Below, piece after piece: positions 25,718 to 35,130 of a DNA stretch of 64,000 bases; positions within the stretch are counted from its first letter, which is position 1, and every line of letters begins with the position of its first letter. Source of the DNA: Chitinophaga fulva. GTDB taxonomy: Bacteria; Bacteroidota; Bacteroidia; Chitinophagales; Chitinophagaceae. The position numbers were made by a program, and so were the translations under genes. The stretch covers positions 62,001-126,000 of the forward strand of contig NZ_JABBGC010000001.1 of the NCBI RefSeq assembly GCF_012927205.1, in the 5' to 3' direction. Under the pieces are notes generated by a model. That model was not told the DNA's origin and did no database searches. It was given only the letters and a program-made list of their open reading frames with translations.

Positions 25718-27271
25718 TTACTTGGATACCATTCTCACCACGGGCACGATCATCTCTTCCAGAGAGATACCGCCATGCTGGAAGGTATTGCGGTAATAGT
25801 TCACAAAATAATTGTAGTTGTTAGGATAACACAGATAACCATCGCCGCGGGCGAAAATATAGGATGAGTTGACATTGGGCTTAGGCAGACCGGCATCCCT
25901 TGGATCGCGGAAAGCCAGTACTTCCTTCGGATCATAGTTGAGATTACGGCCGTGTTTATATCGGAGGTTGGTAGTCGTTTGTTTATCGCCGATCACTTTT
26001 ACCGGCGTCTTTACCCGCACGCTGCCGTGATCGGTAGCGATGATCAGGTTGATTTTTTTATCACCAATACGTTTGAGCGCCTGATGCAGCGGGCTGTGCT
26101 CAAACCAGCTGGCGGTAAGGGAACGGTAAGACGTTTCATCACTGGCCAGTTCTTTCAGCACTTCCATTTCCGTGCGGGCATGGCTGAGCATATCCACAAA
26201 ATTGTATACAATGATGCTCAGCGGATAGTCCAGCAGGTTATGGATGTTACTGAGCATATGCTGCGCGTCGGTATGGTTGGTCACCTTGGTGTAGGAAAAC
26301 CGGGCATCCATTTTCATGCGTTGCAGCTGGGACGCAAAGAACTTCTCTTCATACAGGTTTTTCCCGCCTTCTTCGTCATCATTCTTCCATTCTTCCGGGA
26401 ACTTGTGTTCAATATCTACCGGCAACATGCCTGCGAAGATGGCGTTACGGCTGTATTGCGTACTGGTAGGCAGGATACTGTAGAAAGTATCTTCCTCCAC
26501 CACCCTGAACGATTCCTGGAAAATGGGCAGGATAGCCTTGAACTGGTCCAGCCGCAGGTTATCTATCAGCAGGAACACATTCGGCACATCAGGGTCCATA
26601 AAAGGAATGATCTTTTTCGCGAAGAGCGTATGAGACATCACTGGCGCATCCGTCGCTTTGGGGTGCAGCCAGTTGGAATAATTACGGCTGATGAATTTGG
26701 CGAATTCCGTATTGGCTTCCGCTTTCTGGGCATTAAACACTTCCAGCATTTCCGGGCTGTTGGCTTTGGTCATTTCCATTTCCCAGTACACGAGTTTTTT
26801 GTAGATATCCATCCACTCGCTATGGTCGGGGTTGGAATTGAGCGCCATAAACAGGGAGCGGAACTCCTGCTGGTAGGCTGTGGTGGTTTTTTCGGCCACC
26901 AGCCTTTTGTTGTCTATGATTTTTTTGAGAGATAATAATACCTGGTTGGGATTGACCGGTTTGATCAGATAATCGGTGATCTGTGAGCCGATGGCGTCGT
27001 CCATTAAGTTTTCAGCCTCGTTTTTGGTGATCATCACCACGGGTATCTGCTGGTCTATCTCCTTGATTTTGCCCAGTGTCTCCAGGCCGGTAAGGCCGGG
27101 CATGGACTCATCGAGCAATACCACGTCCACCACCTGATCTTTGAGGAATTCCAGCGCATCGTAGCCGTTTGTGAGTGCGGATACGTTATAACCTTTGCTT
27201 TCGAGAAAAATAATCTGTGATTTGAGGGATTCAATTTCATCATCTACCCACAGTATGTTGATCTGGCTCAT
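25718..27271 (-). CDS. porX: PorX-type response regulator with PglZ phosphatase domain
   Basis: PorX is the cytoplasmic regulator of the type IX secretion system. It has 517 aa from ATG 27271 (MSQINILWVDDE); a longer in-frame start at 27322 adds a poor N-terminus. The receiver has Asp10/Asp11, acceptor Asp54 in VVLLDESMPGLTG and Lys104 in YLIKPVNP. A helical linker follows, then a PglZ/alkaline-phosphatase-like domain (about 210-517) with the metal-site segments FLLIDNLRLDQ, PTSTQYSRNAIF, VYNFVDMLSHAR, IATDHGSVRV and RYKHGRNLN. The full domain pair and order are specific to PorX. Porphyromonas PorX is known to work with PorY and SigP; neither is nearby. Confidence 0.93.
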   Translation of the reverse strand: MSQINILWVDDEIESLKSQIIFLESKGYNVSALTNGYDALEFLKDQVVDVVLLDESMPGLTGLETLGKIKEIDQQIPVVMITKNEAENLMDDAIGSQITDYLIKPVNPNQVLLSLKKIIDNKRLVAEKTTTAYQQEFRSLFMALNSNPDHSEWMDIYKKLVYWEMEMTKANSPEMLEVFNAQKAEANTEFAKFISRNYSNWLHPKATDAPVMSHTLFAKKIIPFMDPDVPNVFLLIDNLRLDQFKAILPIFQESFRVVEEDTFYSILPTSTQYSRNAIFAGMLPVDIEHKFPEEWKNDDEEGGKNLYEEKFFASQLQRMKMDARFSYTKVTNHTDAQHMLSNIHNLLDYPLSIIVYNFVDMLSHARTEMEVLKELASDETSYRSLTASWFEHSPLHQALKRIGDKKINLIIATDHGSVRVKTPVKVIGDKQTTTNLRYKHGRNLNYDPKEVLAFRDPRDAGLPKPNVNSSYIFARGDGYLCYPNNYNYFVNYYRNTFQHGGISLEEMIVPVVRMVSK

Positions 27272-27614
27272 AGTTCGTTTTATGGTTGCGGAAAACAGAA
27301 AATTACCGCTAATTTTTGGCAAAAATCATTCCCCTGGTCATCCATTGCGGTAATTATATGTTAAAAATGGGCCATGCGGTTAAAATCCGGGATGGAAAAA
27401 AGCGGGTCGGTCCTTAAAGTTGATTACCTTCGCATACAACATTTTTCTACCTGTAACCTACCAATTGTTTTTTACTGTAAATAGGGGTTTTCCCTATTAA
27501 AAGCGTCATTATAAGTAAAAAAAATACATATAATTAATTCATAGTGTAGTTTTGCATAATGGCACTATGGATTTCAGGTGCGCTTAGGCATTTGAAATTG
27601 AATAATCTGATGCA
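27272..27614. other. 343-nt divergent intergenic region between porX and HD hydrolase
   Basis: It holds promoters for the two diverging genes. TAGTTTTG (27547-27554) is a good box for the plus-strand gene, and TACCTTCG at 27425-27432 is a weaker variant. No gene or RNA is apparent. Confidence 0.6.
27547..27554 (+). promoter_or_regulatory. -7 box TAGTTTTG upstream of HD hydrolase
   Basis: TAGTTTTG matches TAnnTTTG and lies 60 nt before the ATG of the HD-domain gene, giving a leader of about 50 nt. It may drive the HD-lpxD-lpxC/fabZ-lpxA run. Confidence 0.55.
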
Positions 27615-28841
27615 ATGACCGAACGCAAGCGAAAAATTGTTAATGATCCGGTGTATGGCTTTATTACCATAGATCACCCGTTGATTTTTAACCTACTTTC
27701 CCACCCCTGTTATCAGCGTTTACGCCGGATACACCAGATGGCTCTCGCTCATTTGGTTTACCCCGGGGCCATGCATACACGTTTTCATCATAGTCTCGGC
27801 GCTTACCACCTGATGACCATGGCGCTCCAGGAGCTGAAGAATAAAGGTGTTGATATCACTCCCGAAGAAGAAGTCGCCGCCAAACTGGCTATTTTACTGC
27901 ATGATATAGGCCATGGGCCGTATTCCCATGCACTGGAAAACGGCATCATCGAAGGCGTGTCCCATGAAGCTATTTCGCAGTGGCTAATGGAAGACCTCAA
28001 TCGCCAGATGGACGGAGCACTGTCACTTACCCTCGATATTTTTAACGGCCGTTATTATAAAAAATTCCTGCATCAACTGGTTTCCAGCCAGTTAGACGTA
28101 GACAGGATGGACTATCTCAATCGCGACAGCTTTTTTACCGGCGTGGCGGAAGGCACTATCGGGTACGATCGTATCATCAAGATGCTGACCGTACATAACG
28201 GAGAGCTGATGGTGGAAGAGAAGGGGATTTATTCCATCGAAAAGTTCATCGTGGCCCGGCGGCTGATGTACTGGCAGGTATATCTGCATAAAACAGTACT
28301 GAGCGCGGAAAACATGCTGGTAAAAATCCTGCAGCGGGCAAAAGCCCTGGCACAGGATGGCCAACAGCTGTTTTGCTCGCCGGCGTTATCCTATTTCCTG
28401 TACAATACTGTCAGCAAAGACAATTTTGAGCGGGAACCGGATTGTTTACGGCTGTTTTGCATGTTGGATGATTATGATATTATGGGCGCAATAAAAGTCT
28501 GGTCAGAGCACCCGGACAAAGTACTGTCACTTTTATGTAAATGGCTTATTAACAGGGAGTTATTCAAAGTGGTATTAACCAATGAACCGTTTGACAACAG
28601 TGCGGTTGACCTGCTTCGCCAACAGGTGGCACAAAAATGGCAGATCACAGACAGCGATCTGGATTATTTCGTTTTCACGGACGTGGCCTCTTTGAGGGCT
28701 TATAATGTGAACGACGAAAAGATCAATATCCTGTTTAAAGACGGAACTGTAAAAGACATTTCCTCGATAGACAACGCATTGATTAGTCACACACTGGCTA
28801 TACCGGTAAAAAAATTCTACATTTGTCATCCAAAAATCTAG
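27615..28841 (+). CDS. HD-domain phosphohydrolase (SAMHD1/dGTPase-like)
   Basis: This 408-aa protein has the HD superfamily motifs: THTRFHHSLGAYHL (residues about 54-67), ILLHDIGHGPYSHALE (about 94-109) and SSQLDVDRMDYLNRDS with the distal Asp. These metal-binding residues are arranged as in dNTP triphosphohydrolases and SAMHD1-like enzymes. It heads the lipid A gene run, 87 nt before lpxD, an order often seen in Bacteroidota. The nucleotide substrate is not proven. Confidence 0.87.
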   Translation: MTERKRKIVNDPVYGFITIDHPLIFNLLSHPCYQRLRRIHQMALAHLVYPGAMHTRFHHSLGAYHLMTMALQELKNKGVDITPEEEVAAKLAILLHDIGHGPYSHALENGIIEGVSHEAISQWLMEDLNRQMDGALSLTLDIFNGRYYKKFLHQLVSSQLDVDRMDYLNRDSFFTGVAEGTIGYDRIIKMLTVHNGELMVEEKGIYSIEKFIVARRLMYWQVYLHKTVLSAENMLVKILQRAKALAQDGQQLFCSPALSYFLYNTVSKDNFEREPDCLRLFCMLDDYDIMGAIKVWSEHPDKVLSLLCKWLINRELFKVVLTNEPFDNSAVDLLRQQVAQKWQITDSDLDYFVFTDVASLRAYNVNDEKINILFKDGTVKDISSIDNALISHTLAIPVKKFYICHPKI

Positions 28842-28928
28842 GCTAACAAGGTTTTGCAAGCTTTAAAACATTAAAGAATAAATTCATACATTCCGGAGTA
28901 GGCCTGGAAAACATTACAAATATTAATT

Positions 28929-29978
28929 ATGCAGTTTAGCGCATTACAGTTAGCGACCATGTTAGATGGTACGTTGGAGGGAAATCCGGACGTGAAGGTG
29001 AGCAACATCGCCAAAATCGAAGAAGCAGGCGAAGGCATGCTCAGTTTTATTGCCAATCCTAAGTATGAAGAGTTCATATATACGACGAAAGCATCTATTC
29101 TGATCGTGAATGAAAGCCTGGTGATAGAACGTCCTATCCATTCCACATTGATCCGGGTAAAGGATGCTTACAGCAGCTTTGCCCTGTTGTTGGAAAAATA
29201 CCGTTATCTGACCGGCAACAAGTCCGGCGTCCAGCAGCCTTCCCACATTCCCCAGTCTGTAAAGATGGGGCAGAACGTATTTGTGGGCGCGTTTGCCTAC
29301 CTGGGCGAAAACGTGGTACTGGGCAATAACGTAAAAATATATCCTGGTGTGTACCTGGGCGAGAACGTGGTGGTGAATGATGACGCGGTATTATACCCGG
29401 GCGTAAAAGTATATGACAACTGTATCGTAGGCAGCCGTGCCATTCTTCATGCCGGTTGTGTGATCGGTGGCGACGGTTTCGGCTTTGCGCCGCAGCCGGA
29501 CGGTTCATATAAGAAAGTACCGCAGATTGGCAACGTGGTTATTTATGATGACGTGGAAATTGGCGCCAATACGACTATCGACAGAGCTACAATGGGCTCT
29601 ACGATCATCCGCCAGGGGGTGAAGCTGGACAACCTGATCCAGGTAGCCCACAACGTGGATATCGGCATCAATACCGTGATTGCCGCTCAGACCGGCGTTT
29701 CCGGTAGCACCAAAATTGGCCAGAACTGCGTAATCGGCGGCCAGGTAGGCATGGTAGGCCACATCCACATCGCCGATGGCACCAAGATCAACGCCCAAAG
29801 CGGACTTTCCAAGTCTATTACTGTTCCCAACAGCTCTCTCACCGGTTCCCCGGCGTACGATTATAAAAGTTCGCTGAAAAGTCAGGCAATTTTTAGAAAT
29901 TTGCCGGACCTTGAAAAACGCGTGAAAGAATTAGAGGAGATGGTAAAACAACTGTTACAAGAAAGAGCAGGGGTTTAA
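28929..29978 (+). CDS. lpxD: UDP-3-O-acylglucosamine N-acyltransferase
   Basis: LpxD adds the second, N-linked acyl chain in lipid A synthesis. The 349 aa comprise the N-terminal uridine-binding domain, a left-handed beta helix of hexapeptide repeats (IGANTTIDRATMG, TIIAAQTGVSGSTKIGQN) and the catalytic His in LIQVAHNVDIG (about residue 239). A C-terminal helix with LEKRVKELEEMVKQL may form the trimer coil. It is followed by lpxC/fabZ and lpxA, all on one strand. Confidence 0.95.
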   Translation: MQFSALQLATMLDGTLEGNPDVKVSNIAKIEEAGEGMLSFIANPKYEEFIYTTKASILIVNESLVIERPIHSTLIRVKDAYSSFALLLEKYRYLTGNKSGVQQPSHIPQSVKMGQNVFVGAFAYLGENVVLGNNVKIYPGVYLGENVVVNDDAVLYPGVKVYDNCIVGSRAILHAGCVIGGDGFGFAPQPDGSYKKVPQIGNVVIYDDVEIGANTTIDRATMGSTIIRQGVKLDNLIQVAHNVDIGINTVIAAQTGVSGSTKIGQNCVIGGQVGMVGHIHIADGTKINAQSGLSKSITVPNSSLTGSPAYDYKSSLKSQAIFRNLPDLEKRVKELEEMVKQLLQERAGV

Positions 29979-30014
29979 TTAATCTGAAGATCAAACAGTT
30001 ATACATTAGTTAAT

Positions 30015-31433
30015 ATGATGGAAAATCAACAGTTGCAGAACCAGCATACCCTGAAAGGCGATATTAGCATTTCGGGCGTAGGTTTGCATACAGGAGCCAG
30101 TGTAAACATGACGCTGAAACCGGCATCACCGGGTTCCGGCATCAAATTCCAACGTGTAGACCTGCCTAACCAGCCCGTTGTAAAAGCGGACGTGGATTAC
30201 GTAGTAGACACTGCCCGCGGCACCACGCTGGAACATAACGGCGCCCGCGTAAGCACGGTAGAGCACCTGCTGGCAGCACTGGTAGGTACCGGTGTTGACA
30301 ACGTTCTGATTGAGCTGGACGGTCCGGAAATTCCGATCATGGACGGTAGCTCCCTCCCTTTCATCGAAGCGATCGAAAGAACAGGGACCCAGGACCAGGA
30401 CGCCAAAAAGATCTATTATACTATAGATACCAATATCAGCTATTACGACGAGCAGAAAAAAGTAGAGATGGTAGCCTTACCGGCACTGGACTACAGCATC
30501 ACCTGCCTGATCGACTTCAATTCTCCCGTACTGGGCACCCAGCACGCGAAAATGAAGAACATTGAGCACTTCCGGAACGAGATCGCGTCTTCCCGCACCT
30601 TCTGTTTCCTGCATGAGCTGGAATATCTGCTGAGCAATAACCTCATTAAAGGCGGCGATATCAACAACGCCATTGTAGTGGTAGACCGTGCCGTGAATGA
30701 AGAAGACATGTCACGCCTCGCCAAAGCCTTCAATCGCGATACCATCTCCGTACAACGCGAAGGTATCCTCAACAACATTGAGCTGCGTTTCCCGAACGAA
30801 CCGGCACGCCACAAACTGCTGGACGTAGTGGGCGACCTGGCGCTGATCGGATATCCCATCAAGGCGCATATCATTGCCAACCGTCCGGGCCACGCTTCCA
30901 ACGTGGAGTTTGCCCGTAAGATCAAGGCATACATCAAAAAGAACAAACACAATAAAGACGTTCCGGTATATGATCCCAACCAGCCACCGATCTTCGATAC
31001 ACCCCGTATCGAAAGAACGCTGCCGCACCGTTATCCGATGCTGCTGGTAGACAAAATCATTGAACTGGGCGAAGAAAGGGTAGTCGGCATTAAGAATGTG
31101 ACCTTCAACGAACACTTCTTCCAGGGCCACTTCCCCAGCAACCCTGTAATGCCGGGCGTTTTACAACTCGAAGCACTGGCCCAGGTAGGCGGTATCCTGG
31201 CACTGAACCGCGTACCGGACCCTGAAAATTATGATACCTACTTCCTGAAAATCGACAACTGTAAATTCAAACAGAAAGTCGTACCAGGAGACACCATGAT
31301 CCTGAAAATGGAACTGCTGAGCCCCATCAGAAGAGGGCTTGTGGAAATGCGGGGAACGGTTTTCATTGGCAATAAAGTTGCTACCGAAGCCGACATGATA
31401 GCACAAATTATAAAAACCAGAGAAGGCAAATAA
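30015..31433 (+). CDS. lpxC/fabZ: Bifunctional UDP-3-O-acyl-N-acetylglucosamine deacetylase / 3-hydroxyacyl-ACP dehydratase
   Basis: This natural fusion of 472 aa is typical of Bacteroidota. The LpxC part (about 1-300) has the zinc motifs STVEHLLAAL (His about residue 79) and the KLLDVVGDLALIG segment. The FabZ part (about 325-472) has the hot-dog motif LPHRYPMLLVDK and HFFQGHFPSNPVMPGVLQLE with its catalytic His. It couples lipid A deacetylation with fatty-acid dehydration. It lies 36 nt after lpxD and 5 nt before lpxA. Confidence 0.97.
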   Translation: MMENQQLQNQHTLKGDISISGVGLHTGASVNMTLKPASPGSGIKFQRVDLPNQPVVKADVDYVVDTARGTTLEHNGARVSTVEHLLAALVGTGVDNVLIELDGPEIPIMDGSSLPFIEAIERTGTQDQDAKKIYYTIDTNISYYDEQKKVEMVALPALDYSITCLIDFNSPVLGTQHAKMKNIEHFRNEIASSRTFCFLHELEYLLSNNLIKGGDINNAIVVVDRAVNEEDMSRLAKAFNRDTISVQREGILNNIELRFPNEPARHKLLDVVGDLALIGYPIKAHIIANRPGHASNVEFARKIKAYIKKNKHNKDVPVYDPNQPPIFDTPRIERTLPHRYPMLLVDKIIELGEERVVGIKNVTFNEHFFQGHFPSNPVMPGVLQLEALAQVGGILALNRVPDPENYDTYFLKIDNCKFKQKVVPGDTMILKMELLSPIRRGLVEMRGTVFIGNKVATEADMIAQIIKTREGK

Positions 31434-31438
31434 AAGCA

Positions 31439-32239
31439 ATGATCCACCCGCTTACATACATACATCCGGACGCCAAGGTGGCGCCTAATGTTAAAATTGA
31501 TCCGTTTACCGTCATCCACAAAAACGTAGAAATCGGCGACGGCACCTGGATAGGCTCCAACGTAACCATCATGGAAGGAGCCCGCATCGGTAAAAACTGC
31601 CGCATCTTCCCAGGCGCTGTTATTTCTGCTATCCCTCAGGACTTAAAATATGCGGGTGAAGAAACCACTGTGGAAATAGGGAACAACACTACTATCCGTG
31701 AATTCGTGACCATCAACCGTGGTACGCGCGACAAGTGGAAAACCAAGATCGGCGATGACTGCCTGATCATGGCTTACAGCCACATTGCGCACGACTGCGA
31801 AGTGGGCAATCACTGCATCTTCTCCAATAACACCACCCTGGCAGGACACATCACCGTGGGCGACCACGTGGTACTGGCAGGCATGGTGGCCATCCAGCAG
31901 TTCTGTAAAGTAGGCGACCACGCCTTCGTTACCGGCGGCTCCCTCGTGCGGAAAGATGTACCTCCTTATGTAAAAGCCGCCCGTGAGCCCCTCTCCTATG
32001 TGGGCATCAACTCGGTAGGCCTGAAAAGAAGAGGTTTCGCCCTGGAAAAAATCAATCATATCCTGGATATTTACCGTGTGATTTTTGTGAAGGGCTATAA
32101 ATTATCCAAGGCCATCAGCATCATCGAAGCTGAGTTCCCTGCAACTGATGAAAGAGACGAAATTCTGTCCTTCATCCGTGAATCCGGCCGTGGTATTATG
32201 AGAGGTTATACTTCCCATTCCAATGACGATATCTCTTGA
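31439..32239 (+). CDS. lpxA: UDP-N-acetylglucosamine acyltransferase
   Basis: LpxA performs the first step of lipid A synthesis, transferring a hydroxyacyl chain to UDP-GlcNAc. The 266 aa form a left-handed beta helix (repeats such as IHPDAKVAPNVKI, IGDGTWIGSNVTIM) with the catalytic His in YSHIAHDCEVGNHC (about residue 124) and a C-terminal helical domain. The length is normal. Its last 17 nt overlap the start of the ABC ATPase gene. Confidence 0.97.
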   Translation: MIHPLTYIHPDAKVAPNVKIDPFTVIHKNVEIGDGTWIGSNVTIMEGARIGKNCRIFPGAVISAIPQDLKYAGEETTVEIGNNTTIREFVTINRGTRDKWKTKIGDDCLIMAYSHIAHDCEVGNHCIFSNNTTLAGHITVGDHVVLAGMVAIQQFCKVGDHAFVTGGSLVRKDVPPYVKAAREPLSYVGINSVGLKRRGFALEKINHILDIYRVIFVKGYKLSKAISIIEAEFPATDERDEILSFIRESGRGIMRGYTSHSNDDIS

Positions 32240-32843
32240 CCAAACAGGTAAACGTTTCAACTACGACTGGATATTTCGTGGTGTGAGCCTTACCTTCCGG
32301 GAAGGAGAACGCTACGCGATTCTGGGGCCTAACGGTTCAGGAAAATCCACTTTACTACAGATTATCAGCGGCGCCGTTCAACACAATGAAGGCACCGTAC
32401 AATACAGCACACCGGAAAAACCCATCGCTCCCGATGCGTTTTTCCGGTACTGTGCTATTGCAGCCCCTTACCTGGAGCTCATAGAAGAATTTACCCTCAC
32501 TGAGATCATCACCTTCCATACCCAGTTCAAATCCTTCCTGCCCGGTATTACACCCGCCATGGCCATGGAAATGGTAGGACTGGAGAAAGCGGCCCACAAA
32601 CAACTCCGTAACTTTTCCTCCGGGATGAAACAGCGTATCAAACTGGCGCTCGCCATTCTCAGCGATGTGCCCGTACTATTGCTGGATGAGCCCTGCACGA
32701 ATCTCGACTCCGCCGGTGTAGCGCTTTACCAGGGGCTGATCAACCAATACGGAGGCAACCGCCTCATCATCGTCAGTTCCAACGACGAACAGGAGTATTT
32801 CATGTGTAAACACCACATTCGTATAACCGACTACAAACAATAG
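32223..32843 (+). CDS. Stand-alone ABC transporter ATP-binding protein
   Basis: This single ATPase domain of 206 aa has Walker A LGPNGSGKSTLL (about residue 36), signature NFSSGMKQR (about 130), Walker B VLLLDEP and an atypical H-loop region (IIVSSNDEQEYF, no clear His). No permease domain or permease gene is adjacent. The 17-nt overlap with lpxA suggests co-expression and translational coupling; a role in envelope lipid transport is possible but unproven. Confidence 0.87.
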   Translation: MTISLDQTGKRFNYDWIFRGVSLTFREGERYAILGPNGSGKSTLLQIISGAVQHNEGTVQYSTPEKPIAPDAFFRYCAIAAPYLELIEEFTLTEIITFHTQFKSFLPGITPAMAMEMVGLEKAAHKQLRNFSSGMKQRIKLALAILSDVPVLLLDEPCTNLDSAGVALYQGLINQYGGNRLIIVSSNDEQEYFMCKHHIRITDYKQ

Positions 32844-32865
32844 TGCTGTCATATCGCGATTTTGT

Positions 32866-32873
32866 TATCTTCG
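32866..32873 (+). promoter_or_regulatory. -7-like box TATCTTCG upstream of UMF1-type transporter
   Basis: The sequence TTTTGTTATCTTCG just upstream of 32900 resembles TTTTTGTTATCTTCA at 35644-35658 before the HerA gene and GTTGATTACCTTCG upstream of the HD gene. It could be a TAnnTTCG variant of the -7 box. Confidence 0.35.
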
Positions 32874-32899
32874 TTGCCAACTAACCGTCTTCGCGCTAT

Positions 32900-34207
32900 A
32901 TGATTACTGCCGGCAAAAAAGTACTTAACGGCTGGGCCATGTATGACTGGGCCAACTCCGTATACAATCTCGTTATCACTACCACCTTCTTTCCGATTTA
33001 TTTCCTCGCCGTCACCGACGAGCACGTATCCTTTATGGGCATGCGTTTCGTCAACTCCGCCCTGTATAACTATACCATGGCGGCGGCTTTCCTGCTGGTA
33101 GCGATCGCATCTCCCATCCTGTCGTCTATTTCCGACACCCGGGGCAATAAAAAGAACTTCCTGAAATTTTTCACCATCTTGGGCTCCGTGTCGTGCGCAG
33201 CCCTTTTCTTTTTCACCAAAGGCTCCCTCTGGCTGGGCGTGCTGGCCTTTATGCTGGCCACCATGGGCTACTGTGGCGGACTGGTATTCTATAACTCCTA
33301 TCTGCCTGAAATAGCCGCTCCTGAAGACCGTGACCGTATCAGTGCCCGAGGCTATAGCATGGGGTATATCGGTAGTGTATTGCTGCAACTGGTGGGCTTT
33401 GCCCTGGTCATGACCCTGCCTTTCGGATTGGATGAAGGCATGGCTGTAAGAGGCACCTTCCTCCTGGTAGGTGTATGGTGGCTGGGATTTGCCCAGATCA
33501 CTTTTGCCACGCTGCCAGCCTCCAAAGCCACTGTCAGCAAACATACCAGCGGTGCGCTCACCGAAGGGTTCGGCGAACTGCGCAAAGTATATGCCCAGGT
33601 AAAAACGATGCCGGTGCTGAAACGTTTCCTGCGTGGGTTCTTCTTTTACAGCATGGGCGTACAGACCGTCATGATGGCCGCTACCATCTTCGGCAGTAAA
33701 GTGCTGCGTCTGCCATCCGACAAGCTGATTGGCACCGTGGTGATCATCCAGGTGGTAGCTATCGCCGGCGCGTGGGGCATGGCCCGCCTTTCCGGCATCT
33801 TTGGCAATCTTCGTGTATTGATTGGCGTTATCATTGTATGGGTAGGTATCTGCATAGCTGGCTACAAAATGCAAACCGCTACCGACTTCTATCTGCTGGC
33901 CACCGCGGTAGGCCTTGTCATGGGCGGTATACAATCACTCAGCCGTTCCACCTACGCCAAACTAATGCCCGAAACAAAGGATACCGCCAGCTTCTTCAGC
34001 TATTACGATGTTACTGAAAAACTGTCGATTGTGATCGGTATGTTTTCTTTTGCTTATATTGATGATTATACGGAAAACATGCGTAACTCCGTACTGGCGC
34101 TGGTCGTGTTTTTTGTGATCGGCCTGATATGGATTATTTCAGCGTTGCTGAAACAACGGCAACTGGCCAGTGTGGAAACAGAAAAAGAAAAGCATTTAGT
34201 CATGTAG
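32900..34207 (+). CDS. UMF1-family MFS transporter
   Basis: This 435-aa membrane protein with about 12 helices has the opening NGWAMYDWANSVYNLVITTTFF, which, with PILSSISDTRGNKK and EDRDRISARGYSMGYIGS, identifies the UMF1 (Atg22-like) branch of the major facilitator superfamily. Substrates of bacterial members are not established. It starts 56 nt after the ABC ATPase gene and is followed by an MBL hydrolase. Confidence 0.88.
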   Translation: MITAGKKVLNGWAMYDWANSVYNLVITTTFFPIYFLAVTDEHVSFMGMRFVNSALYNYTMAAAFLLVAIASPILSSISDTRGNKKNFLKFFTILGSVSCAALFFFTKGSLWLGVLAFMLATMGYCGGLVFYNSYLPEIAAPEDRDRISARGYSMGYIGSVLLQLVGFALVMTLPFGLDEGMAVRGTFLLVGVWWLGFAQITFATLPASKATVSKHTSGALTEGFGELRKVYAQVKTMPVLKRFLRGFFFYSMGVQTVMMAATIFGSKVLRLPSDKLIGTVVIIQVVAIAGAWGMARLSGIFGNLRVLIGVIIVWVGICIAGYKMQTATDFYLLATAVGLVMGGIQSLSRSTYAKLMPETKDTASFFSYYDVTEKLSIVIGMFSFAYIDDYTENMRNSVLALVVFFVIGLIWIISALLKQRQLASVETEKEKHLVM

Positions 34208-34235
34208 TTGCCACGGCAACCCAATACACGAGCAT

Positions 34236-35075
34236 ATGAAATTATACACCATCGAAACGGGTTTCTTCAAACTGGATGGCGGCGCCATGTTTGGCGTAGT
34301 GCCTAAAACACTGTGGAGCAAAACAAATCCTGCTGATGAAAATAACCTGTGTTCCTGGGCCATGCGTTGCCTGCTTATCGAAGACGGTAACCGCCTGATA
34401 CTGATCGATAACGGTATCGGTGATAAACAGGATGCTAAATTCTTCAGCCACTACTATCTGCACGGCGATGCTACGCTCGACAAATCCCTTGCTGCACATG
34501 GTTTTCACCGTAACGACATCACGGACGTGTTTTTAACGCACCTCCATTTTGATCATTGCGGCGGCAGTATTATACGGGAAGGTGACAAACTCGTCCCTGC
34601 CTTTAAAAACGCTACCTTCTGGAGTAATGAAGACCACTGGAAATGGGCCACTGTACCCAATGACCGGGAAAAAGCTTCTTTCCTGAAAGAGAACATCCTC
34701 CCTATCCAGGAGAGCGGTCAACTGAAATTCATTGCCCTTCAGGAAGGCGTCACCTTTACTGATCACATAAGTATCCGTTTTGCCAACGGGCACACCGATG
34801 CCATGATGCTGCCACAGATCCGGTATAAAGACAAAACCATTGTATATATGGCCGATCTGCTCCCTTCCATCGGGCATCTGCCGCTTCCTTATGTGATGGC
34901 TTATGACATGTTCCCGTTGACGACCCTCACGGAAAAGAAAAAATTCCTACAGGAAGCGGTTGACAACCAGTATGTGTTGTTCTTTGAGCATGACCCTGTC
35001 AATGAATGCTGTGTGCTGCAAACCACCGAAAAAGGTATCCGGGCGGGAGAAACATTTGCCCTTAGCGCCCTGTAG
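34236..35075 (+). CDS. MBL-fold metallohydrolase (AHL-lactonase-like)
   Basis: This 279-aa metallo-beta-lactamase-fold enzyme has ligands in LTHLHFDHCGG (residues about 100-110), NGHTDAMMLPQI (about 186) and MADLLPSIGHLP. The EHDPVNECC segment near the end provides the last His. The N-terminal SWAMRCLLIEDG strand is typical of the AHL-lactonase/YtnP group. The substrate is unknown. It follows the UMF1 transporter by 28 nt. Confidence 0.86.
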   Translation: MKLYTIETGFFKLDGGAMFGVVPKTLWSKTNPADENNLCSWAMRCLLIEDGNRLILIDNGIGDKQDAKFFSHYYLHGDATLDKSLAAHGFHRNDITDVFLTHLHFDHCGGSIIREGDKLVPAFKNATFWSNEDHWKWATVPNDREKASFLKENILPIQESGQLKFIALQEGVTFTDHISIRFANGHTDAMMLPQIRYKDKTIVYMADLLPSIGHLPLPYVMAYDMFPLTTLTEKKKFLQEAVDNQYVLFFEHDPVNECCVLQTTEKGIRAGETFALSAL

Positions 35076-35130
35076 CACTGTCAGTATGTCATTGCCCACA
35101 GGCCCGCATCATTTTTGATCTGCATACAAC

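Noticed and set aside
32849..33934. 361-aa minus-strand ORF
   Set aside because: It is antisense to the UMF1-type transporter and lies within its helix-coding sequence; no domain.
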